From: Casuarius casuarius
Lineage: Eukaryota > Chordata > Aves > Casuariiformes > Casuariidae
Assembly: GCA_003342895.1 (NCBI GenBank)
Contig: PTFA01000082.1
Coordinates: forward strand, 2,228,793 to 2,292,792
Reading direction: 5' to 3'
DNA length: 64,000 bases
Shown: in pieces, positions 49,201 through 61,019 of the stretch
Position numbering within the stretch: the first letter of the stretch is position 1
Layout of the letters: each line of letters opens with the position of its first letter
Notes under the pieces: model-generated
The model's input: the letters and a program-made list of their open reading frames with translations, nothing else
The model's database searches: none
Told to the model about the DNA's origin: nothing
Program-made: the position numbers and the translations under genes

Positions 49201-50728
49201 CTTTTTTGTTGTGAAACAGTGAACTGTTTCTGAAACTCTGCATAAAGGGCTGAGTAATTCACTTCAGTTGCCAGGAAGTCTGAGCCACTTGTGCGCTAAC
49301 AATAGTTAACTTTATCTCCCACCCCGAGCTGAAAGTTCCAGCTGTAGGTCCCGAATTCTAATAAGGGCTTTACTCATGCCTCTGAGGTTATGGTAATATT
49401 TTATACATCTTTTTTCATTAAGACACAGTCATAGCTACTGTTGAGGCACCGGAGGCAAGTGCTGTCGATTGACAAAGGGGGATAAGAAAGGGAAGAAAGA
49501 AAATAGCTTTTTATATCAGGCAGACAGATTTGCTGTTTTAATACTAGAATTATAAACTTGGTTTGGGGAAAACAGAGGACCTTAAACTTAAAAAAGCGCA
49601 TTAGAAACTTCAGATTCAAGCAAGACCTTGTGATTGTTTTCTACGTGTGAAATAGCCTCAGCTTTTCAGATCTGAGGATATGCTGGGCTGTTGTTTTTAT
49701 TTTTTGCTCTCCTTCTCTGTCCCTGCATTGCAGGCATGATGGTGACAAGGAAGTGGGTGAACCATGAGGGAACTAGATGAATTTGTTTGGGTTTCCTTTT
49801 TAATCTGGATTTGGATGTTGATTCTCAGAAAAATTCTGTGCAGTGACAGCACAGCTGTGTGTAAGTGGTGACACAAAACAGTGATTCGTACAGCAGTCCT
49901 GCAAAGCTGGTAACCATGGTGTGCCATTGAAAGGAGACGTAGAACATCAGTTCTATTCTTTACCTTCCAAACTAGTTGCTTTCCTGAGAACTAACAAAAT
50001 CAAGTTCAGGGCAAGAAAAGTTCTAAATTATCTCTTTGGTCTCCAATATTTTGCAAAAGAAAAAGAAAAAAGGCTTATTCTTCACTTTGAAGCAAATGGT
50101 CACTGGGACTAGATTTGTTTCAGGGCATTGCTACCAACATGCCTGTTCAAGGCAGAAGTCAACACTGCTTGAACAACTCTTCCATTCTTTGGTGTATGTG
50201 TCTTGGCCACTGTGCCTTGAGAAAAAGCATTAGAAATGCCTAGACGAAAATAAAAGCACATTTTTTTAAGGTCTCACTCAATACTTCATTAATGTTTATA
50301 AAAAAAGATTGAAAAATGAGTATAAGGGGTTTTTTGTAAATTTGTAAATTGTAAAATTAATTTGTAAAATTAAACCACAGATGTACTTGGTGTATTCCTC
50401 TAACACAGTAATACTGTCTTCTTGATCTGTACACAGACACCAACTGATGCCAGTGGGAGTTGCCTGTGTTGTGCACGAGGTCACTATAGGGCTGCTGCAT
50501 AGTAAGTAAGTTGCTTGGCTTTTTGGATAAGTTCAAGTGTTGAATCACTTTCATATCTTCTTGCAAAGTGACCTTTACTGGGGGGAATACCATGGTCTGA
50601 TGGAGTGACAGATTTGAAGTGGTCCTTTCCTGTCTAACAGCAATGACTTCTGAACTTCACTGTGGGTTTATCTTGACAGGAATGAAAAGCTATTTTAGAG
50701 GGTGGAAGCTAACAAGTTATGTGCTGTG

Positions 50729-50787
50729 CACACACAGGTGCACGCGCACACATACGCATACCCACATATATATACCCACACACACTC
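50729..50787. repeat. degenerate CA/CGCA/TA microsatellite
   Basis: Interrupted CA units (cacacacagg, cgcgcacacatacgcata, atatatatacccacacacac). Confidence 0.8.
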
Positions 50788-53700
50788 TTCTTCAGCCCTG
50801 CTAATCAAGATGAACCTTGTGAAAGCAGAGTCAGACATCAGAATCACAAAACCCACAGGTGGTAGAACAGAGGGGAGAGGAGAGACATTTTATAAAAGAC
50901 ATTTATTAATCATGAACTAACTTTAAAGTCATTGAAGCTACCCCAGTGATCCTAATTGAAAGCTCTGATCTGCCAGTAGTGCGATTTTCAGANCTCTCTG
51001 CATGGACTGCTTCTGCTGCTGAGCTGAAACATGTGAGCTGAAGCTGACTGTGTTATATTTTGACAACCCATTTAAATTAAAGGAATTTATTTGCTAATCC
51101 TCTGGGGAGAAGGGAGTGTAAATTAGAGGAACTAAGAACATATGATGGAGAGAAAAAATCCAGCTTTCTAATTTATAGTGACCTTCAGGAATCTCCATAA
51201 ACCTTTACCACCCTCAAATGAACATTTCATTCCATTCTTGAGATAAGTTTCACTGCATGGAAAAAATTGGACACTTTTTTATATGTCCAAATGCAAATCA
51301 AGCTCTTTTGAAAGTCATGACCTGTGACACACACTTAAAATTTGTCTCTTAATATATTCTTTTGCCACATGTGACTGGATGATATAATCCCTGTCTAACC
51401 ATCTCTTCCACCTCATAACATGGGAAATACTCCAAGCAATTGTATGCCTCAACTATATGCAATATGAGTTCATTCTCTCACTCCATTGAGCTATCTGCCC
51501 ACCTAAATGTGTGGGACTGAGGAATCACCATGAAATTGGACCTGATGGCATGCCAGGAAAAAAATCAAGAAGGATTAAAAAAATACAGTAGCCATACTGT
51601 ATTTCAAATTGGTAGGTAGGATTTTTTCTAAAAAAAAAAAAAATGAGTTTTGTTTTTTTCCAGATAACCAGGTCAGACATTTTATATCCTGTGTTGTGAA
51701 ATATCAAAACCTCAGCTTTGGAGTTGCACTGGGATAGAATTTCTCTATGACTTTTACTTTTTACTTATGCTTTCAACTTCCTTAAAGCACCTTCTTTGAT
51801 CTTAGTGGCTTGTTCTGCCCCTTTTGGCTCCTAATGCTTTGTCCTCTGCTTTTAGTGACTTACTTTTTTTCCATTCATAAGCCTGGTTTCCCTTTCCTTC
51901 TGTTCTGACAAACGTGTCTCACTGCTCAAGTTTTCATTATTTATTAGGATTCTTTCTCCTCTTCTGCCACCTGGGTCCCGTTCTCTTGTTCTTATTCACT
52001 CCCCCTTCAAAGGTTTATTTTTCTGTTTCCAACCCTGTATTGTTGGACTTACCTTCTTTTTTCATTAGAAAGTTCTGGCTCAGAAAGCCTCAGTATCCTG
52101 TCAGGGACCAAGTGAGCTCCTAATAACTGCATCTTACAGTCCTACAGCTGCTCAGATTTACCCTGGGTTCCAAAACTCTGTGAAGACCAAGTCAGTAGTG
52201 ACAGCTCACCCAGACAATGCCCTCTGCTTCTCCTAACAGCCTCAGTCCTGAAGACAGTGAGGTGAGAGATGCTCTGTGTTCACATTGCAGGTCCGACTTC
52301 CTCCAGGCACCACATACAAGCCATGAGGCTCCTACATGAGAAGATCTGAGGGCTTTCCACCCTGTTTGTACCTTGAGGAGAGCATGAAAGCATGGAACCT
52401 GAGCTGTAAGAGCAGGCTCTAACTTCTTTGGCCCAGTTTTTCCACTGGACAGCAATAGCTAGCTGGAGTTTTCTGCATCAAGCTTAAGAGAAATCTCTGC
52501 AGAACCAGAAATGGCAGGGGACCCTGAGGGCCAAAGCATTCCTTCTCATCCCCTTCTTCATGTAAGAGCTGGGGAAAGGCAAGTGTTGTTAAAGCTGTTT
52601 AGAGAGACATATAAGTGTATAAAGGGGAGTTTCATCCCTATGCCCATTCTCAGTATGGATCCCTACTACAAGATAATGTTGAGGAGAGAGAAAGGGCCTT
52701 TCCTCTTTTTAAATCTTCAAAGAATAAATATCCTAAAATAAAACTCCAGAAGATACAGTNAGCCTGATGCAAGACTAATGCATGAGCCCTATGTTTGCAG
52801 TTTGCCTGTTCATTAGCTGAATTGCTCTATTTTGATAGTGCACTGGTTCAGCATTGTTGTAACACCTTCTCACTCAAACTCTGCAAGCCCAGTTTGAAAG
52901 ACAGTAAGCATTTCTTTCAGGTGGCCAGGCAAGCAAAGCAAAATGAAAGCTGGTGGTGAGTGAAAGGAATAAAAAAAAAAGCAGAATAAGAAAGCGGTAT
53001 TTTTCAGAGCCGCACTGGGAATGCTGCAGGAATTCTAAAGAACACATCCAACATGAAAGGGAAGAGGAACATTTTTTGGCTGGAGTTGGTGCAAACAGTT
53101 ACAGTACCAAGAGGAAGCCTCTTTTTATAAAGGCTTAGGGAATAGACATGGCCGCAGGGCAGCAGTAGGCAACTTCTTATTTTGTTCTTTAATGCTTGTC
53201 TATCTGTATAACACAACCAGAAAACTTCATTTCTGCACGGAAAATGCCACTTAAGAATCAAGACATTGGTCCTTCATTCAGAAACCTGATGCTTTCCCAG
53301 CTATTCTCTCAAGTCATTTTTGCCAGTGAAGTCTAATTTTAACTGCATGTACATCTTTATCTTTTCTGAAGCAGGAAATATTAATCACTAAATCTGATTG
53401 GTCTCACTGCTGCTTACCCCAGGGCAGCTTTTTTAGCTTATGAAAACTTGTGTCAGTTGACGTTGTCATCCACAAGGCTTGATGAGTAAGAGCTGAAGCT
53501 GAGCTATTTCCATTTTAACTAGACAATAAGGCAGAGAAGCTGATACACGCTGAGGTAGGGTAGATTTCAGCAGGGAGGTTTTATGAAATGAAGTTTTCTT
53601 GTTGGCCTCATACCCATCCTATTACTGGAAATGGAACAGCCTATGCTTATCCTTTTAATGTTTTTATTAAGAGATCCCATCAAAAGACAGGAGAAGACTG

Positions 53701-53889
53701 TGCAGCCAGCTGAGAAAATTAAGGGAGGAAAGGCTTATTGTTATATAAATGTCCCTCCTCCCACTTTTGCAGAGCTTTCTTGATCCTTTCAAAGCAGNCT
53801 CCCTCCAAGAAAAGAAGATGCTGTTAACTTGAGTCATACAGAGAAGAAATTACAACAGTTCATCTTTTATGTAAACATTTTAGTCCGTT

Positions 53890-53970
53890 AATACCATTAT
53901 TATTTATCTAGCACCAACAGAGTGCTAGGGGCTTTCCAGATAACAAATAGTGCCCCAATGGATATGAGTG
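53890..53970 (+). repeat. old vertebrate repeat relic ('tagcaccaacagtgctaggcgctttacaa' type)
   Basis: The words accattattatttatctagc, accaacagagtgctaggggc, tttccagataacaaatag and tgccccaa match a remembered common amniote repeat 'attattatttatatagcacc...attgtgctaggcgctttacaaata...tgcccca'. It is diverged. Confidence 0.5.
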
Positions 53971-54029
53971 ATACATGCAAGAGGATGTGTGAGTAGGCAT
54001 CTAATTAAGGTGATGGCCTGTAATTAAGG

Positions 54030-54205
54030 AGATTGGCACTCGGTTCCCAGTTCTGCTATACACTGTGTGGTCGGGGTAAGTCAGACCAAATGCACTTTTC
54101 AAAGTTGCTCAGCACTGAGCTTTGAGATGTGAGACCTGATCTCTCAGTGCATTACTTTTCCTGCTGTAAAAGAGAAGCCATTATGCTTTGTCTCTGTGTC
54201 TTTAG
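54030..54205 (+). mobile_element. MIR-like SINE relic
   Basis: Ordered words gattggcactcggttcccag, ttctgctatacactgtgtgg and tcggggtaagtcag correspond to 'ctgggttcaaatcccagctctgccactta...gctgtgtgaccttgggcaagtcac'. Further downstream, gatctctcagtgcattact, tttcctgctgtaaaag and ccattatgctttgtctctgt correspond to 'ctctgtgcctcagttt...ctgtaaaatgg...taataatgcc'. An insertion of about 60 bp separates the halves. It is non-coding. Confidence 0.5.
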
Positions 54206-56734
54206 ATTTCAGAAGGTGTCAGGAAACACATCTTCCCAGGTAGATGACTGCTTAGTATACTGGGACATGGTCTCGTTAGAGGCTTCAGTGCACTGCTACA
54301 GCATGATACCTCAATAAATGCATTTCTTCCTCTGTCAGAACACTTTTTGATTTTCTTCACTCAGTTCCACAAACAAGCAGCGACATTTTACCTGTATTTT
54401 TAACAAGTTTTCTCCTTGCTTCCTTTTAGAAATCCCTTTTTTTTTTCTTTTCCTTTGAAGGATGAATATTTGAAATTAAGCAGATGGAAAAGGAAAGGGG
54501 CAAACTGAATGATACGGTCAAAGGTTACAAAGTTTAGTACAATGTTTATTGTCATTTCTTCCAATTTTTTTCCCCACATGGTATCCTGTGCTTTCTTGGA
54601 GAGAAGCTTGAACAGAAAGCCAGGCAGAGTTGATTTCCTGATTTGTGTGGATACCACTGTAGAGGAAAATTCACTACACCTAATTGTCTAAGCAGGCAAT
54701 ACTTTCTGCTCTCAATGGATAGGATTTTCTAAGCAGATGCACACACCTGTTCTCTAACAGAGCTTCCAAATAGATAGAGATATGAGGCTGATCTGGTCTA
54801 GAACGTCTCTGTTTCATGTGGAGGAGCCGAAGTTATGAACCTCTCCAGGGTCACTGCCACATATCCACCCTTCAGAGATCGCCCTCTCAGATGATGAAAG
54901 GAAGCATCAAGTAAAAGACAGGGCAGAAAGGGAGAAGTAACTGTTTCTTCTGCTATTTCCTCTCTACGCCAGACCCTGTGCACAGCAAAGCAGAGGTAAC
55001 GCAGGTACAGTGGTAGGACACCACCTCTCCCCTTTGGAAGAACAGCAAGGCCAGTCACTATGAGCTGGAAAGAGCTGTTCCATGTGCCCTGGGGCCTCTC
55101 TGTGCTCCACTGATGGCAAAATGCTGGGCAGGGGGTTGCCTGAGTTTGGATTTTGCACAGCCCTTTCTGATGCCAAGTGCCTGCATGCCAGTGTGCTATG
55201 AACTACAACAGACATTAAAGATCCTGAGGCCCAAGGTCCTCAGTAGGCCTTTCGTCATCACCCACCCTTGTGCCAACCCCGGAGAGATTACTTACTCGCA
55301 CATCTTGGGGGGACGGGGCCAGGGTCCACTTGCCCAGGGCCCCCTACCTCTGCACACCTCTAGGGACCTGGGCTACCAGAGCTGAACGAACATCTGTGAA
55401 GTCCTTGGGTGTGTATTGCAATTCAGAGTCTGGCTTAGCCCTCTGTGAAGAAAAGACCCAGTGAAAATGTTTGGTTTGGGATCCCTGCCCATAGTGCAAC
55501 CATGTTGTGGTTTTGGTCTGAGTGTAATATCTGTAGTTTTGTCTAATTTATGGGTGCAGACCTAATCCTCTTTTATACGTAGGTAGATACATGTACATGC
55601 ACACATGGGCAAATGCAAAGAGCTCTCAGGAAGGTAAGCCATCACGTGGGGAATCCTGCATGCTGATGGCCCACACTGAGTCCAGCTGATGAATAAATAA
55701 AGGAGTTCTGGCTTCTGACTGTGCCAATCTCTTAACCTTTACGACCATTAACAACTTCTCCCTCTCACTGGAAAAAAAGACAGCAGTTCCTGCATTTTTC
55801 TGAGACACAAGCAACACATTTAGCACCACAAATAAGCTCATAATTTGACAGGCAAAATGCCAGGAGAAGTGAAAGTAGATTTCTCCCTCCAAGGGCCTGA
55901 ATATCTTAGTGATTCTTTCCTTGTTTTGCAAATGCTATTTCCCTTTTGTTTAATCACAGGTTCAGGTCAACACACTCTTCAGAATATCATGCCCTGTCTG
56001 AGCACATTTTCTTAACCTTAAGGATGCTAGCAGCTTCCTGCTTTGCCAGCCAAAACAAACACAACTCAAAATGCCCACGCTTGTCCAGAGCAGTCACTGA
56101 GTAGGTCTCATTTTTAATTTGCCTACAGATGGATGTGCCCAGTATTTTTTTTCCTTATGTGAAAAGCCAGCATCCATAGGATTGGCATAATAAGTATTTG
56201 GGAAGCCGTATTTGCTGTGAAACTCATCAAAAGGAATTAGCTACAGTAAATGAACAATAACTTTAGATGGCAGGGCTACAAAAAGAACTGAGGCTGATAA
56301 AGGCTGTATTCAGGCAGAATATTTAAACCCTTCGAAAATGAAATAATGCTTTGTCTTCCCCAAATGCCTCCCAGCCAAGGAGTCCAACAGGTTTTCGCAA
56401 GGGCCAGGGAAGCTGGTGACACCCCAGGGCAGACCTTGCCCACCCCTGGGGTCTGTGCGGGAGAGGAACCTTTGGGTGCTCCCTCCAAGCTGAACTGGGA
56501 GGACAGGGCTGCTCGCCTTCCCCAAGCTGCTCTCTGAAGGACCAGGCTTCCTTGTCACAGCTGGCCATCTGGTCCTGCAGAAACATGGTGCTTCTGCCTA
56601 GCTGCTATCCCAGTGCTCTCCTCATCCAGAGTGGTGATTCAGGGAACAGAATAATGTATCCCAGGCTTTGATATCTTCCTGGGGAATTGTGGCATCCAAT
56701 GAAAGGGAGAGCTGCAGCATTTGCTTCAGTCACA
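54206..56734. other. non-coding stretch
   Basis: No gene is seen. Frames of 60-101 codons (54798-55058, 55113-55464, 55626-55931, 56276-56586) have no recognisable domain; in 56276-56586 four frames on both strands are open together, as expected of a GC-richer patch. Confidence 0.5.
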
Positions 56735-56960
56735 GTAAGTGAAATTCTGACTAGATACGGGAAAAAAGTCCACATGAGAGTGGTTCAGCATTGAAGCAGG
56801 TGCCCAGAGAGCCTGTGGACTCTCCATCCTTAGAGACAGTCAAAACTCAACTGGACAGGCCCTGAGCAACCTCTCTCAGGTTAAGGTTAGCCATGCCTTG
56901 AGCAGGGGGTTGGACTGGAGACATCCAAGAGCGCTTCCAGCCTCAGCTGTTCCAGGGCTC
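56735..56960 (+). mobile_element. CR1 LINE, 5'-truncated 3' end
   Basis: This is the clearest mobile element in the window. Ordered words ctgactagatacgggaaaaa, catgagagtggttcagcatt, gaagcaggtgcccagagagc, ctgtggactctccatcctta, caactggacaggccctgagc, ttgagcagggggttggactg and gagcgcttccagcctcag match the 3' part of avian CR1: '...ggatataaggaaaaa...catgagggtggt...gaacaggttgcccagagaggctgtggagtctccatccttgg...agcaacct...gagcagggggttggactagatgacc...cccttccaacctca'. Only the extreme end of ORF2 and the 3' UTR are present, as usual for CR1. The terminal ATTCTGTG octamers are not visible, so the end is eroded. CR1 is the dominant LINE of birds and other reptiles. Confidence 0.9.
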
Positions 56961-57147
56961 CAGGACAGGCAAGGATCAGAGGCACCTCTTCGTTCTTCTC
57001 TTCTCTTCCCAGTACATACCTTTTCATTTGGCACCTGGGTTCTCTTCTGCTGGGAAGACAAGGTTTGAAGGTAACTGATCACTCCACATATACATCTGTT
57101 TTTTAGGAGCTCATATCCTGGTGGCAATACTATACAAATTTTACAAA
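56961..57147. other. short unannotated interval
   Basis: A short interval between the CR1 tail and a MIR-like relic; the 83-codon minus frame here (56876-57127) runs into the CR1 and is not a gene. Confidence 0.6.
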
Positions 57148-57235
57148 ATGAATTGACTTGTTCAAGATCATGCAGTACATTGGTAGCAGAGCGTGACTAC
57201 ACACAGGGAGTCTGAGCACCTAATGTCTTGTAGCC
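57148..57235 (-). mobile_element. MIR-like SINE relic
   Basis: Plus-strand words tgaattgacttgttcaagat, catgcagtacattggtagca, gagcgtgactacacacaggg and agtctgagcacctaatg match the reverse complement of a MIR-type core: 'agtgacttgcccaaggtcacgcag...ttggtggcagagctgggac...caggagtctg'. It is strongly diverged. Confidence 0.5.
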
Positions 57236-57950
57236 AGAGGACACACTCCTTCTTCTGAGGAAAGGAAAAGAACGTTTTCTGTGGGCAGTTTCCATGAGGA
57301 ACTTGTCACCATGGTGAGATGCCAGTTGTGATTATACTATATAAACTTTATGAAATTCACATTTCTGAAATACACTTCTAAAATACACATTTCAGATGGC
57401 AAGAAAAATAACCTTAAAATTATCCCCAACCAATCAGATTAAAGGGAGAAGAACAACATATTTAATTTTGCATAGTACTCATCTGGGAGGCAATGGACTC
57501 CAGCCTTGTTCATTAATATTTAATAAAAACTTTATTAATTTTATTAAATAGAAGATTCCATTTCTGATTTATGCCTACTTCTTGGATCCCAGTGGAACTT
57601 ACCTCCTGTGTTATCAGCTTTTACATTTGCTCTTGGGATCTTTTTTTTCTTAATTCTATTTTTCCTTCTCTTCTCCCTTAAAAAGAAAAACTTTCTGAAA
57701 TGTAGTGTGATGAAAACAATGAGTATGAGAGAAGTTAGACAGGCTGCAGGACAAAGACATCACTACAGTCAGGACGTCTGTAAGAGTGAGCACCATATGA
57801 TGGTTTAGTTGCAAAGAGACATGAACCTGCTCCTCTTGCAGTCCCTGACAGGTTCCTCTGGAAGGGACTCAGTCCCCCAGGGCCCCATGTGGTGATCATA
57901 GGCCCCACTCAGCACAGGAGCTAGCAGGCAGCACAGCACAGTGCCTCCAC
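57236..57950. other. AT-rich non-coding stretch
   Basis: Contains an exact 12-bp-arm AT inverted repeat (57517-57550) and a T-rich tract at about 57638-57680. No gene is seen. Confidence 0.55.
57517..57550. repeat. AT-rich inverted repeat, 12-bp perfect arms
   Basis: tatttaataaaa (57517-57528) and ttttattaaata (57539-57550) are exact reverse complements around a 10-bp loop. In AT-rich DNA such a hairpin can arise by chance. Confidence 0.85.
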
Positions 57951-58438
57951 TCCTCACCAGGTTAATCCCACTGTAATTAATTAATCCTGCCATGACGAGG
58001 TGCATGGCTGAGGTCACTGTTGCATGGGTGGTTTAGGGCTCTGGAAGTAAATATAAAACCAAGCCCAGCTGCCGTGCAGCAGGGACTGGGATGGCCTCAG
58101 GAAGAGGGCACCAATCCTGCAGCAAAATCACTGCCTGCTTTAATTATCCATTTGGGAGACCTGGGAATGGGCCTCTCATGACTCCCAGCCCAGTCTGAAG
58201 CCCAGTGATGGATCCTAAACATCATCTGGGCCATCTATATGCTTTATCATATCATCAGTCAGTACAAAGAATTTAAGAGGAGGGGAGTGAGGGAAAAAAC
58301 CTTCCAAGGGCCAGCATTTCTTGCTGGTGTGAGGCTGCCTGTGTGTGGTCAGGCAGAGGCGAGTGCTCACTCACAGCCACCAGCTGCTCTCTGATGACAG
58401 CTGGGAGAGGAGCCCTCCTCTGCTGCAGCCAGAGATGC
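57951..58438. other. non-coding stretch with a TAATTAATTAAT core
   Basis: A ctgtaattaattaatcctgc at about 57971-57990 is a cluster of homeodomain-type cores in an otherwise GC-moderate, non-repetitive block. No gene is seen. Confidence 0.4.
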
Positions 58439-58625
58439 CAAGAGTCCTCTACCTCTGGGCCACGGCGAGCAATAATTAGCTGAGGAGTGTGTTAATTTGC
58501 TGCATGCTCTTAGTTCTCAAACTGACTTTTGGTTAATTTAATGACAAAACAGATTTGCTTCCCGGCCAGTCCTTGGCATTTATTTACTCTCATGCAGGAA
58601 TACCCAGGCTGCAATTGGAGAGGGA
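58439..58625. promoter_or_regulatory. candidate conserved non-coding element
   Basis: Non-repetitive sequence with several homeodomain-type words in a short span: gcaataattagctg, gtgttaatttgctg, ttggttaatttaatgaca, then ggctgcaattgg. The texture is that of a vertebrate enhancer; no alignment is available to prove conservation. Confidence 0.3.
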
Positions 58626-59094
58626 GGAGGCACCTTCCAGGCTGTGCCGTCCTAAAGATAGATGGTGGGATCAGGGCTGTTTCCCACTGTCACAGACCCT
58701 TGATCCTCCACGGTGCAGCGCCTGGGCACTTCCCAGCTTTGTTTTGGAGTGGCTGAGAGGGCGCTTGACTGTGCTGTGGCTTCTGAAGGCACTGGGGGTT
58801 GACAGAAAATGTTCTGATTTCCTGTTTCCCCCCAAGTTCTTTTTTTTTTCTTGAAATGATCCATTTTGTAGAAATGAAAGAAAGTGCCTCTTGGTGGGAC
58901 AGAAGGGGGGGGAAATTTTTTGCATCAATGCAATTTTTGCATTGCAGAAAAATTTGGAAATGATTTCTTGCTGTTCTAAAGTTTCTTGTTTTTCTCTAGA
59001 GGTGTGAAATTCCCTGGGTTATGGAAAACACAGGTCCTTGCTCAGGTTTCCAGGTCAGTGAGAAATTTTCAATAGTCTAAGAAGAAATCCCGGT
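58626..59094. other. non-coding stretch
   Basis: Frames of 70-99 codons on both strands overlap completely and end in a T run or a G run. None is recognised. Confidence 0.5.
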
Positions 59095-59385
59095 GACTTT
59101 TCCCCAGTTTTGTTTGTGATACACACCATGTACAAGGAATGCATTGCATGCGCCTTCTGAGCTGAAAGACGAAGTCAAGGGAACGGTTCCGGATTTGCCT
59201 GCATGTAACAGTGATTAATTTGGCCAAAAGCCTGTGACAAGAGCAATCACAAATGAATTCTGAAGTTGATTGTATTATTTCATCACACAGAAAAGGCAAA
59301 CTACAGGCCTACTTTTCTTTCACAGGATATGATTAATTCCCATTGATTTAATCACTGCTGGTTATGGGTCAGGTGGGGACAGAGC
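59095..59385. promoter_or_regulatory. candidate conserved non-coding element
   Basis: A compact non-repetitive block with gaatgcattgcatgcgcctt, acagtgattaatttggcc, caatcacaaatgaattc, gatatgattaattcccattg and atttaatcactgctgg. Repeated GATTA/TAATC words are OTX/PITX-like. Support is from motifs only. Confidence 0.3.
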
Positions 59386-60469
59386 AGGGGGAAGAGGAAG
59401 GACCCAACAGCAGAAAACCAAATATTACCTCTAATCCTAAATTTTCCTCACTGTGAGTCACTGAAAAGCCTTGGCTGCAGGATAATGTTCATGCACCCAG
59501 TTTTTTTCTGCTGTAAACAGCAAAACATTTCATGAACAGAGTGGAGAATATGGATAGCCAAGTCAAGACTCCAAAATTACTTCATTGTTTATGGTAAAGC
59601 AGCAAGTCTGGATTTGAGAGGTTGCTAGTATCATGCTGTAGGGTCTTGACAGAGCAAACAAATCTCTAGTAAAATGAAAACACCTTTCCTGTGACAGAAA
59701 TGCAACTGCCTACACAATTATTGGCAGCTTGAGAAGCCTGTGTAATCAGTCACAGGGATAAAGGACAGAAGTATTTCTAGATTCAGCACTTTTCTGCACA
59801 CTTCAGCATCCCTCTGCAAAGCAATATGACCATTCTCATGTATTCTACTCTGGCATATCCCTTGTTTCTTCTTGAGAACTATCTTCTTTCTCCAAAAAAG
59901 AACACTGTCTATCAAGGACACCTAATCCCTATATCTTGCTCTCAGGGGGTTCAATCATGNGGCAAGAAAGACCACAGCTTAGCTGAGCTAAAGTGGTCTG
60001 ATCCTGTAATTTTTTTCTTCTACTTTCCTTTTGTTTTACAATCTACTTAGGATTAGAAACTTTCTTAGGAGATGTAATTCTCCCAAAATGGTCTTCTGTC
60101 AAAAAGGAGGAACAGGGAAAATCTTAGAAAGTTTGAAACTTCTTGTTCCAGTAGTCTCAAATGAAATATTGCTTTAAAAAAGCCTGCAAAAATGTTTTAT
60201 TTGACGTTTTCCAAATGAAACTTTTTGACCTTTTGTTTCACAATGGCATTTTTCATTTTAAAAGTGGCCTAAAAGTTTTCCTAAAAGGAAACAAAGTTCA
60301 ACAAGAGAACTAAACACCGGAGAGTGAAGTGTGCATTTCATTTTGGGTTGAACAGTTTATTCTGAATTACCCTATTGGGAAACCCAAAATAATTTTCTGT
60401 AATCTGAATAATATTTCTTGATCTGTCAAGATAGGACTAAAATAATAAATGCATCCCTTTTACCCCCTC
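59386..60469. other. non-coding stretch
   Basis: Ordinary AT-rich sequence with one ambiguous base at 59960. A segment around 60120-60300 contains repeated tttgac...ttttccaaatgaaac words. No gene is seen. Confidence 0.5.
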
Positions 60470-60800
60470 AGCTTTAAGCTGAACACATGGTAAGACAAAG
60501 TGAACATTTTTTTATTTGATTTGCAGTGACAGCAAAACCTTGAATGACAAGAGCCACCAAAAATGTTTTTAATTTCTCTGTTTGTTGAATTACAGCAGGT
60601 CAGCTGCAAAAACACAGCAACAGCAATCCCAGCCCCGTACTCTTTGCTGATGTTAAAACTGTAGCCCCAGATCATAAAGCAGAGAATAAAAAAAATCAGC
60701 GGACATTGAGCCCCGAAACTGTCCAGCTGCAACTAAATTATTAAGCCAACAGGAGCTACCAGCTCTTTTGAAACCATTATAATCTCTCACCTAAACACAA
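60470..60800. promoter_or_regulatory. candidate conserved non-coding element
   Basis: A long non-repetitive block mixing E-boxes (gtcagctgc, gtccagctgc), an AT core (actaaattattaagcc), acattgagcc and acaggagctaccagctct. The 90-codon minus frame across it (60460-60732) is not recognised as a protein. The call is an enhancer-like texture, unproven. Confidence 0.3.
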
Positions 60801-61019
60801 TCCCAAGACCTTTATTTTTGTCAGTGAAGCCCCGCATTACTGACCTGGCTGCCCTGAGCAGCTTCCCTGGAGCTCTTACCACATAGCGCTNAGTGCTGTG
60901 GCTGCTGCCCATGTGTGCTGAGCTTGGAGGCTAAAAATACCCTGTTTTACAAATGCTACCACATAGCAGAAGCATTTATTTTTCCAAATGAAATCTCTGC
61001 GTATGGGTTCTGTTACCAT
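60801..61019. other. non-coding stretch
   Basis: No gene is seen; one ambiguous base at 60891. It is crossed by the 160-codon minus frame 60876-61358, which contains two ambiguous codons and shows no domain. Confidence 0.5.

Larger units (their letters stand above)
49151..53889. other. non-coding stretch
   Basis: Ordinary sequence with a 12-bp tandem duplication (49177-49200), a CA-rich microsatellite (50729-50787), an A run near 51631-51643 and ambiguous bases at 50993, 52760 and 53798. The words tgatgccagtgggagttgcc at about 50446-50465 weakly recall an old amniote repeat. No frame is convincing. Confidence 0.5.
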
